A DNA stretch of 15,117 bases from the NCBI GenBank assembly GCA_964543855.1, contig CAZJAD010000052.1, positions 1 to 15,117 on the forward strand, in the 5' to 3' direction. The position numbers and the translations under genes were made by a program. The notes beneath the pieces are model-generated. The model made no database searches. It saw only the letters and a list, made by a program, of their open reading frames with translations, and had not been told where the DNA came from. Of this stretch, positions 7,359-13,873 are shown in pieces (positions within the stretch are counted from its first letter, which is position 1; each line of letters starts with the position of its first letter). The stretch comes from CAZJAD01 sp964543855 (GTDB lineage Bacteria > Electryoneota > RPQS01 > DYHQ01).

Positions 7359-7387
7359 AATATAGAATTATGCGATTATGAAGTCAA
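7359..7387 (-). promoter_or_regulatory. Promoter of the secreted-protein gene
   Basis: On the minus strand, -35 TTGACT (7387-7382, 5 of 6 matches), a 17-nt spacer and -10 TATATT (7364-7359, 5 of 6) form a strong sigma-70-like promoter. It overlaps the patatin stop codon. The predicted start near 7352 leaves a leader of about 209 nt before the ATG at 7143. It gives the secreted protein, and perhaps the ABC-HDAC-amrS genes behind it, a promoter separate from the OPT gene. Confidence 0.72.
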
Positions 7388-8373
7388 GCGCCGCGTGCTC
7401 GGAGAAGGAGTCGAGTGAGGATATTCCCTTTCGCCTTGAACCGGAGCTTCTCAATCATCGGCATGGACTCTCGTGCAGCGGTCCTTCCAGCCTCGATCAA
7501 AGCATCCATCTGGTCCACATGCGACCATGTGTAGTGCCCCACATCCGGGTCAATAACAATATCCGCTCTCTCTGTGTGGGGTCGCTTGAGCCAGTAACCG
7601 GCGATAGACTCATTGCGCATCACGACCTCAAGAGCATTGGATACTTCGTCACTACTTTCAAGGTCGCGGCCGACATCCACGGCAATGATGGGTCGCTGAG
7701 TTCCGTCCAGACTCAGGGCCTCCAGCACCGGCATCGGGCTCACGGTTCCACCGTCAATGTAGAGGCTCCCATCGTGTTTTTGCGGCGGAAAGAATCCTGG
7801 AATCGCGCAGCTTGCTGCGACCGCACTGCGCAGATCTCCCTCGCTTATCACCGCCGTTCGACCGGTATGAAGATTGACGGCAACTGAGGTGAAAGGAATC
7901 TGGCAGGCAGAGATTGGCATTGATGGCAGGAGAGAGTCGACAATTGTGCGCAGCACCTCCGTTTCAAAAATGCCCATGCTGAAGGCCGCTTTCTTCGCCA
8001 ACAAAATCTGTTTCGCGCGAAGAAGCAATCGCGGGTGGGTACGAACATCCCCGCCAGTTCCCTGAAGTGTGCGCTGGATAAGATTCTCAACGCCAGCGTA
8101 GGTTTCACTCCTGAGGAAATCCCGAACCTTCTCTCGCACCGCGGCCGCGTCGGGTGTCGTGGCATACATACCGCCGATAATCGCGCCGGCGCTCGTCCCA
8201 ACAATATGGGCGATCGGCAGTTTTGCGCCTTCGAGAACTTCCAGCACCCCGATGTGTGCCAACCCTCGCGCACCGCCGCCGCCAAGCACTAAGGTGAATT
8301 CCACAGGAGTCTTTCCCAATGATCCTCCAGGAGTCATAAGATGCTGCGGGTCATCCCGCTGCGGGATTGCCAC
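7384..8373 (-). CDS. Patatin-like phospholipase (RssA-type)
   Basis: The patatin family acyl hydrolase motifs are all present. The oxyanion-hole loop is GGGGARGLAHIGVLEVLE (31-48), the nucleophile elbow is GTSAGAIIGG with Ser61, and the catalytic aspartate lies in IDGGTVSPMPV (Asp207). The expected activity is hydrolysis of acyl esters of lipids with a Ser-Asp dyad. There is no signal peptide, so it is probably cytoplasmic or membrane-peripheral. The coordinates use GTG at 8373. A more compact start at TTG 8319, preceded by GGAGGA, would begin MGKTPVEF and matches the short N-terminus usual for RssA-like proteins; ATG 8337 is also possible. It follows the OPT transporter by 22 nt and is probably co-transcribed with it. 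Confidence 0.92.
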   Translation of the reverse strand: MAIPQRDDPQHLMTPGGSLGKTPVEFTLVLGGGGARGLAHIGVLEVLEGAKLPIAHIVGTSAGAIIGGMYATTPDAAAVREKVRDFLRSETYAGVENLIQRTLQGTGGDVRTHPRLLLRAKQILLAKKAAFSMGIFETEVLRTIVDSLLPSMPISACQIPFTSVAVNLHTGRTAVISEGDLRSAVAASCAIPGFFPPQKHDGSLYIDGGTVSPMPVLEALSLDGTQRPIIAVDVGRDLESSDEVSNALEVVMRNESIAGYWLKRPHTERADIVIDPDVGHYTWSHVDQMDALIEAGRTAARESMPMIEKLRFKAKGNILTRLLLRARGA

Positions 8374-8395
8374 CAGACAGCGATAGATGCCGGGG

Positions 8396-10942
8396 TCATA
8401 TCCATCCGAGGGCGAAAGCCAGCGTAATGAAGATGCCCATGATGCTCTCCCCGGCGATGAGCCCTGACGCTGTCGGAATCGTGTACTTCTCCGCCAAAGG
8501 TCGCCTGACCTTTTCGATGACGAAAGCTATCAAGCCCCCGACAAACATCGAGAGGCAGTTCCAAAAAGGAATGCAAAAAGCGAGCCCCAGACCCATCGCC
8601 GACGGAATATAACGCCGTGCCTTCGGAAAGAGCCGCTCAGCCATAGGGATAAGAAGGCCGACCAAGGCGCCGATGACCAGGGCAAGACGGGCGGTTGGAT
8701 GGAGCGATTCCAGTCCATTCGAAAGGAGCCGTGCCACCGATGCCCAAACTTGTGCAGCCGGTGCAGGGAACTTGTCTGACCCAAGCACGCTCACATCGGG
8801 AACAATCAGATAGAAGGCCGGCACAACGACTGCCGTTCCCACGAATATGCCCGAAAACTGCGCCAGAAACTGGCGCTTGGCGTTCGCTCCCAAACAATAG
8901 CCGCTCTTCAAATCCGTCAGAAGGTCTGCCGCCGAATCTGCCACGCCCGCGGTGATGCACGCCGTCATCAGATTGGTATTCATCTGCCGTGGCGCCAACG
9001 CTCCATAAACGAGCTGCGTAATCTTGCCCATCGCGCCCACCGGCGTCGTGTCCGTCTCCCCAGTGGCTCGGCATGCAACAAGGGCAAGGAAGAACGAAAG
9101 CACGACAGCCAGCAGCGCCATCCACAAGGCAACTCCAAAGTAGATGACAACGATGGCGACGACCCCGGCCGTTCCGATAGTCATCCCGCCGACGAACCAC
9201 GATCCTGGCACTTCAACCCTCTCAAGTGGGTCCTCGTCAACGACACTCAGACTTCGGCGCCGCCGGAAGATTCGCCGCAATCCGGAAAACGCACGCAGCG
9301 CCGTGCGCCATTCGAAAGCAAAAGCGAGAAGCCCCGAAGTCACCATGCAAGCGGCTCCCGCCCAGAGGCTCCACGAAACGATGTTCCGGTAGCCGCCGGG
9401 CTCCTGATGATCCGCGGCTCCCGGTTCGAAGGCAAGCAAGCGCGCAGCCGAAGGTGTGGCAATGAAAAGTGAATCCTTGCCAGCGGCAAACTGAAAGATG
9501 GCGCCTAAGGGATTCGGCTCTCCCTGCAATCCTCTAGGAGCACTCAAATCTCGCACGAGAGCATCCAGAGACTCGTAGCAGACCTCCGCAGACCAGATGT
9601 AGGAATAGGGCACAGCCGATTCGCCCTCGCCAATAGACAGCGCCAGCTCGGTCTGTGCCGGTACGGTGAGCGGAAACTCGGGGATTGCCGCCAGCCGCGC
9701 GCCCGATTGCCCGGCGAATCTCATCAGAGGTACGGCTTTCCCTGTCGGCACAACCGGAGCATACTCGGCCTCGGGCATCGACAGCGCCGCTTCCCAGTAG
9801 ATTGCGCCAGTGGCACGTGCTTCGAGGTACCCCATTTCATAAACGTTTTCTGGCTCCCCGAAAGCAATCTTGCCGAAGAGCGGGTTCGGCGTCTGCCCGT
9901 CGTTTAGCAGTGAATCATTCAAGGAAGCAACAAGAGACGCTATCGTCGCGTGAATTTCCGTCCGTTTCCATGTATAGACAAGGCGCGTCGTATCCCTGCC
10001 CGAGGAGAAGAACGGGCCGTCTGTAGCCTCGACGAGCGTGAGCTCCAGAGCGTGCCCAGCCGGAATCGTAAGAGGAAATTGTAGCTTTTCAGCACTGCGG
10101 ATGGTCGGGACAGGATGCGTAATGACCTTGTCGTGAATCATCGGAGGCGCGAGAATACCCCAGTTGAGAACGCCACCAATAAGAAGACTCGCAGCAACAC
10201 GGAGACCCATGATAGCGCCGGCCGCCACCAAAATGAGGCTGGCCTCAAACGAAATCGTGTACCGGGCCAGCCCTGCTCCAAAGGTGTTGTACAACATGGG
10301 AATCCAGCCGAAGGCGTCTCGAACCGTGGCGATGACGACACCCAACCCGCCAGCAGTAAACAGGGCTCGCGCCGCGCCCATTCCCTCGGCTTTACCTTCC
10401 TTTGCGTCTCCGTGCAGGCTCTTCAGGGTTTCAGCGGCGGCGATTCCGGACGGAAACTTTAGGCGCTCGACATTGATCATCTGCCGCTTCATCGGAATCG
10501 CCATGGTCACGCCCAGCACCGCCAGGAAGAAAATCCAAGCGGTGAGCAGCCCGTAGCTGATATGATGGCCGTTCAGGAGCATATAGGCGGCAATCGCAGA
10601 CACCATCGTGCCACCGGTGGAGTAGCCCGCCGACGACGCCGTGGACTGCATCGCGTTGTTCTCAAGAATGGACATGTCACTGCGAAAAAGTCGCGGGGCG
10701 ACCTTGCGCAGCGTCTTCCAGATGGCAAACGAGAGAATACAGGCGGTAATGGCCACACCCAGGCCCCAGCCGGTCTTGAGACCAATGTACAGGTTCGACA
10801 GCGACATGAACGCGCCGAGGAACGAACCCATAATGACCGCGCGGACTGTCAGCTGAGGCATGTCGTCACCGCGATAGACATTCTTATGCCATTCAAGCTC
10901 AATCTCTTCGGGTGTCATCTTCTTCTCAGATGCTCCTGCCAT
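8396..10942 (-). CDS. OPT-family oligopeptide transporter with a large inserted duplicated domain
   Basis: The N-terminal membrane half (about 30-268) has LSNLYIGLKTGWGLGVAI, AGYSTGGT and LKFPSGIAAAETL. The C-terminal membrane half (about 580-848) has QMNTNLMTACITAGVADSAADLL and ends GLIAGESIMGIFITLAFALG. These identify an oligopeptide transporter (OPT/YSL superfamily, bacterial type), an inner-membrane importer of peptides or metal-chelator complexes. The protein is 848 residues, whereas bacterial family members I know are about 600-670. The excess is a soluble segment (about 270-518) between two membrane segments, made of two related repeats. The ATG at 10942 has AGGGCGG 5 nt upstream, and a promoter is predicted at 11095-11067. 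The substrate cannot be told from the sequence. Confidence 0.92.
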   Translation of the reverse strand: MAGASEKKMTPEEIELEWHKNVYRGDDMPQLTVRAVIMGSFLGAFMSLSNLYIGLKTGWGLGVAITACILSFAIWKTLRKVAPRLFRSDMSILENNAMQSTASSAGYSTGGTMVSAIAAYMLLNGHHISYGLLTAWIFFLAVLGVTMAIPMKRQMINVERLKFPSGIAAAETLKSLHGDAKEGKAEGMGAARALFTAGGLGVVIATVRDAFGWIPMLYNTFGAGLARYTISFEASLILVAAGAIMGLRVAASLLIGGVLNWGILAPPMIHDKVITHPVPTIRSAEKLQFPLTIPAGHALELTLVEATDGPFFSSGRDTTRLVYTWKRTEIHATIASLVASLNDSLLNDGQTPNPLFGKIAFGEPENVYEMGYLEARATGAIYWEAALSMPEAEYAPVVPTGKAVPLMRFAGQSGARLAAIPEFPLTVPAQTELALSIGEGESAVPYSYIWSAEVCYESLDALVRDLSAPRGLQGEPNPLGAIFQFAAGKDSLFIATPSAARLLAFEPGAADHQEPGGYRNIVSWSLWAGAACMVTSGLLAFAFEWRTALRAFSGLRRIFRRRRSLSVVDEDPLERVEVPGSWFVGGMTIGTAGVVAIVVIYFGVALWMALLAVVLSFFLALVACRATGETDTTPVGAMGKITQLVYGALAPRQMNTNLMTACITAGVADSAADLLTDLKSGYCLGANAKRQFLAQFSGIFVGTAVVVPAFYLIVPDVSVLGSDKFPAPAAQVWASVARLLSNGLESLHPTARLALVIGALVGLLIPMAERLFPKARRYIPSAMGLGLAFCIPFWNCLSMFVGGLIAFVIEKVRRPLAEKYTIPTASGLIAGESIMGIFITLAFALGWI
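9419..10090 (-). repeat. Coding duplication inside the OPT transporter insert
   Basis: Two protein repeats lie in the soluble insert: residues about 285-376 (10090-9815) and 418-508 (9691-9419). Matching points are FPLTIPAGHALEL versus FPLTVPAQTELAL, VYTW versus SYIW, TIASLVASLNDSL versus SLDALVRDLSAP, and TPNPLFGKIAF versus EPNPLGAIFQF. They are diverged, so this is an old internal duplication rather than a recent DNA repeat. Confidence 0.7.
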
Positions 10943-11066
10943 AGAACCGCCCTATCCCAAGGTAAGAATCTGGATGTTCGATAATTATGAGATTTGCCGG
11001 ATGTTCCGAGCCGGTCTGCGGATTGCTGCCACCAACAGCCCTTGGATTGCGGAAACCAAGTGTCTT

Positions 11067-11095
11067 AGAATACGAGAAGTTAGGGACAAAGTCAA
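11067..11095 (-). promoter_or_regulatory. Promoter of the OPT transporter gene
   Basis: On the minus strand, -35 TTGACT (11095-11090), a 17-nt spacer and -10 TATTCT (11072-11067, 4 of 6) point to a start near 11060 and a leader of about 118 nt. The -35 hexamer and the spacing are the same as in the promoter at 7387-7359. Within the leader, GGATGTTC occurs twice (10972-10979 and 10999-11006), 27 nt apart, around an AT-rich patch; its meaning is unknown. The rest of the 291-nt divergent spacer 10943-11233 holds no gene I can support. Confidence 0.6.
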
Positions 11096-11155
11096 GCCGC
11101 TAATCCCGGGGCAAAGCCATTTGAGCCACGCGGTTAAGCACACGGGAGAGAACGC

Positions 11156-11184
11156 TTGCATTGCGGGCAGAAGTGTGCTAAATT
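11156..11184 (+). promoter_or_regulatory. Promoter of the Tat-type amrS / MEMO-AMMECR1 transcription unit
   Basis: The plus strand carries TTGCAT (11156-11161, a weak -35), a 17-nt spacer and TAAATT (11179-11184). The -10 box is preceded by TGC, giving an extended -10 (TGCTAAATT), and the hexamer matches that of the tRNA promoter. The predicted start near 11191 leaves a leader of about 43 nt. It diverges from the OPT promoter. Confidence 0.5.
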
Positions 11185-11233
11185 ATGGTGAGCGTATCCA
11201 TAGCGGAGGCACGCGGTTCGGATAGGATGGGCA

Positions 11234-12190
11234 ATGCCTGACCACGAATTCACAAGGCGCGATTTCTTGGTTCTTGCCAGTCGGCTGGGACTTGTGGGCG
11301 GCGGTCTCGTTCTGGTGGCTTCGTCTCCGGCATGGCTCAGGCTCCTTCTCGAGAGTGGTTCAGGCGAAGCTCTCGCAGCGGGTCCGAGTGCCCTCGCGCA
11401 AACAGCTCCCGAGGCGCGGTTTTGGGCTTCGCTCGCCACGGCTGCGGGCAACTGTGGGGTTTGTCACGGGGAACTCGCTGCCAGTCTCCGTCATGAATTT
11501 CAGCATCCCGAAGGCCTGGTCCAGTGCCTGCTCTGCGCCCATGAATGTGCCATTCCCGTCGGGCAACGGGGACAGTGTCGTGTTCGTGAGAATGTGAACG
11601 GCCGCTTACGCTCGCTCTCTTACGGTCATCCGGTTGCTATTCATGTGGATCCAATCGAGAAGAAACCGTTCTACCATTTCCTGCCAGGCACGAATGCCTA
11701 TTCGCTGGCCACAGCGGGCTGTCCGCTGAGCTGCACATTCTGTCAGAACTGGGAGATTTCACAGGCCAGCCCCGAAGACTTCAATGTGCCGGAGGTCCCG
11801 CCGGAGCAGATTGTCCGTGCAGCACAGACTCGGCAAGCCCCGATCATCGCTTTCACCTATAACGAGCCCACCGTCTTCTTCGAATACATGGTCGATATAG
11901 CGCGGCAAGGAAGACCGCAGGGGCTTCGGCATGTTCTCATCAGTTGCGGCTTCATGAAACCGGAACCCTTGGAGGAGCTCTGCCAAACCCTCGACGCCAT
12001 CAAGATTGACCTCAAAGGNNNNNNNNNNNNNNNNNNNNNNNNNNNNNNNNNNNNNNNNNNNNNNNNNNNNNNNNNNNNNNNNNNNNNNNNNNNNNNNNNN
12101 NNNNNNNNNNNNNNNNNNGTCAAGTCCCAACACCTGAAGGATGGAAAATGTGAATTCTGCCAGACTCCCATCGCTGGAGTCTGGTTTTAG
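11234..12190 (+). CDS. amrS: AmmeMemoRadiSam radical SAM enzyme (AmrS) with Tat signal peptide; interrupted by a gap
   Basis: The N-terminus has a twin-arginine signal: TRRDFLVLA (residues 7-15), a hydrophobic stretch to about residue 38, and a possible cleavage site after SALA (about 55). An extra CGVCH motif follows at 74-78. Then come the AmrS cysteine block (C98, C101, C105, C115), DPIEKKPFYHFLPG (139-152), the radical SAM motif CPLSCTFC (C163, C167, C170) with QNWEISQ, FTYNEPTVFFEY (207-218) and KIDLK (257-261). A 100-N gap interrupts it there; only the C-terminal CEFCQTPIAGVWF remains beyond. By comparison with the intact copy, about 130 residues are missing. The ATG at 11234 has a weak AGGATGG ribosome site. 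The MEMO-AMMECR1 gene follows after 36 nt, so they very likely form an operon. The enzyme's substrate is unknown, and export of a radical SAM protein is unusual. Confidence 0.9.
   Translation: MPDHEFTRRDFLVLASRLGLVGGGLVLVASSPAWLRLLLESGSGEALAAGPSALAQTAPEARFWASLATAAGNCGVCHGELAASLRHEFQHPEGLVQCLLCAHECAIPVGQRGQCRVRENVNGRLRSLSYGHPVAIHVDPIEKKPFYHFLPGTNAYSLATAGCPLSCTFCQNWEISQASPEDFNVPEVPPEQIVRAAQTRQAPIIAFTYNEPTVFFEYMVDIARQGRPQGLRHVLISCGFMKPEPLEELCQTLDAIKIDLKXXXXXXXXXXXXXXXXXXXXXXXXXXXXXXXXXXVKSQHLKDGKCEFCQTPIAGVWF
12019..12118. other. 100-N assembly gap inside the Tat-type amrS gene
   Basis: This is exactly 100 N, a placeholder for unknown length. Alignment by eye with the intact AmrS at 2075-3100 predicts about 130 missing residues (near 400 nt) between KIDLK and the C-terminal cysteine pair. 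The reading frame continuing across the N run is coincidental. Confidence 0.95.
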
Positions 12191-12226
12191 TCGAATCGTC
12201 TCTGTTCTCTGCGGCGAGATGTAACC

Positions 12227-13792
12227 ATGAAACTGCTCTATGTGGGCATAGTCGTCATTCTAACCTTGATCGTTATCATGGCTTTAACACGACACAAAGC
12301 GGCAAAATCCGCTGACACACCGGGAGCCAATCCGGCGGCGGCCGATGTTCGGCCTGAAGCTGTGGCCGGGAAATTCTACCCGGAGAAACCTGGCGAACTG
12401 CGCCTCGCGGTCCAATCGTATCTCGATGACGCCGTCCTCCGGCCTGTGGAAGACCCTGTCGCTCTCATTGTCCCCCACGCGGGCTATGTTTTTTCGGGAC
12501 AAATCGCGGCCGATGCCTTCAAGCAGGTCGTTGGCAAACCGTTCAGCACGGTTATTGTCCTGGGTACAAATCACACGACCGCCGCTTTTCGAGGGGCTTC
12601 AGTCTGGCCCCGCGGTGCGTATCGCACGCCGCTCGGACAGGTCATGATCGATGAGAAGCTTGCCCAAGAGCTGATGGCGAGTGACGACCGCGTCACTTTT
12701 CGCCGGGAAATGCACATGCAGGAGCATTCGGTCGAGGTGGAAGTCCCCTTCATCCAAACCGTTTTGCCCAACGCGAAGATTGTCCCTTTGATTGTTGGAT
12801 CACCTGACTACGAGTTCTGCCACGATCTCGGCCACGCCATCGGCCAACTCATTAAGGACAAACCGGTACTCATTGTAGCCAGCTCGGACCTGTCACACTA
12901 CCCTTCGTATGACGATGCCACGGTCACGGACCGCCGCACTCTGGAGGCGATTGCCAGTTTTGATCCTCGGGAGGTCCGGCGAGTCGTGGCCAGCGAGATG
13001 GGTCGCGGTGTTCCCGGACTCTCGACTTGCGCCTGCGGCGAAGGACCTATTCTGACCGCCATGTTTGCCGCAAGAGAGCTCGGCGCTGCTCATGCGGTTG
13101 TTGTCAGCTATGCAAACTCCGGCGATACGCCTCTGGGCGAAACAGACCGGGTTGTTGGCTATGGAGCCGTCGTGCTGGCACGAGGACAAAGTGAGCCGGA
13201 CATCGCCGCCCTCGAAGAGACAGAATCCCAGGCCGACACATCTCCATTGGCCGAAGAAGAACGGCACTACCTCCTGGATCTCGCTCGGAGAACGATAGAC
13301 CTTTTCCTCACGACCGGAACGGCGCCGCTGGCGCGACCCAGCGAACCAAGGCTCTTGGCAAAGCGAGGAGCCTTTGTCACTCTGAAAAACCATGGTCGTC
13401 TGCGTGGCTGCATTGGTCACATGACGGAAGACAGACCGCTGTGCCAAGTGGTCGGAGCGATGGCGCTGCAGGCGGCATTCAACGACCGGCGCTTCCAGCC
13501 CGTCACGCTTGACGAATGGCGGAATTTGACCATCGAAATCTCGGCCCTCACACCGTACCAGAAAATAAGCAGTCCTGATGAGATTGTGATCGGCAGAGAC
13601 GGTGTCTTGCTGCGAAAACGCGGTTATTCTGCCGTCTACCTTCCACAGGTTGCACCTGAGCAGGGTTGGAATCGCGACGAGATGCTGATGCATCTTTGCG
13701 AGAAGGCTGGCCTCTCCGGCGATTGCTGGAAGCAAGATGTCGAACTCTACATCTTCCAGGCAGAGGTGTTTAGCGAGGAAGAGATGAAGTAG
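12227..13792 (+). CDS. amrB-amrA: Membrane-anchored MEMO1-AMMECR1 fusion (AmmeMemoRadiSam system proteins B and A)
   Basis: The 521-residue protein begins with a hydrophobic anchor (about residues 4-20) and an Ala/Pro-rich linker (22-43). A MEMO domain follows (about 44-318) with VPHAGYVFSG (His84), GTNH (His116), QEHSVE (His167), SSDLSHY (Asp221, His224) and CACGEGPI (Cys268, Cys270). His84, His116 and Cys270 correspond to the metal-binding His/His/Cys set of human MEMO1 (His49, His81, Cys244). After a hydrophilic linker comes an AMMECR1 domain (about 343-521) with the diagnostic LRGCIGH (392-398). Such fusions occur in bacteria alongside AmrS. No lipobox cysteine is present, so the N-terminus is either an uncleaved anchor or a simple signal peptide. 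It lies 36 nt after the Tat-type amrS. The reaction is not known to me; a metal-dependent role for MEMO is plausible. Confidence 0.93.
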   Translation: MKLLYVGIVVILTLIVIMALTRHKAAKSADTPGANPAAADVRPEAVAGKFYPEKPGELRLAVQSYLDDAVLRPVEDPVALIVPHAGYVFSGQIAADAFKQVVGKPFSTVIVLGTNHTTAAFRGASVWPRGAYRTPLGQVMIDEKLAQELMASDDRVTFRREMHMQEHSVEVEVPFIQTVLPNAKIVPLIVGSPDYEFCHDLGHAIGQLIKDKPVLIVASSDLSHYPSYDDATVTDRRTLEAIASFDPREVRRVVASEMGRGVPGLSTCACGEGPILTAMFAARELGAAHAVVVSYANSGDTPLGETDRVVGYGAVVLARGQSEPDIAALEETESQADTSPLAEEERHYLLDLARRTIDLFLTTGTAPLARPSEPRLLAKRGAFVTLKNHGRLRGCIGHMTEDRPLCQVVGAMALQAAFNDRRFQPVTLDEWRNLTIEISALTPYQKISSPDEIVIGRDGVLLRKRGYSAVYLPQVAPEQGWNRDEMLMHLCEKAGLSGDCWKQDVELYIFQAEVFSEEEMK

Positions 13793-13809
13793 TGTGCGGC
13801 GACACACTA
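13790..13809 (+). terminator. Hairpin overlapping the MEMO-AMMECR1 stop codon
   Basis: TAGTGTG (13790-13796) and CACACTA (13803-13809) are perfect 7-bp inverted arms around CGGCGA; the first arm includes the TAG stop. No T-run follows directly. A second short hairpin, CCGCG-AATTAG-CGCGG (13842-13857), lies just before the next gene. These could partly terminate the transcript or protect its 3' end, so downstream expression may be reduced relative to the amr genes. Confidence 0.35.
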
Positions 13810-13873
13810 AACGAAAGTCCGTGTTTCTTGTGATGGTTCTCCCGCGAATTAGCGCGGATACAGTTTGAAAAAC

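Noticed and set aside
12893..13807. A 304-codon minus-strand open frame
   Set aside because: It is fully antisense to the MEMO-AMMECR1 fusion, whose domains and catalytic residues are intact. The antisense product has no recognisable family and atypical composition.
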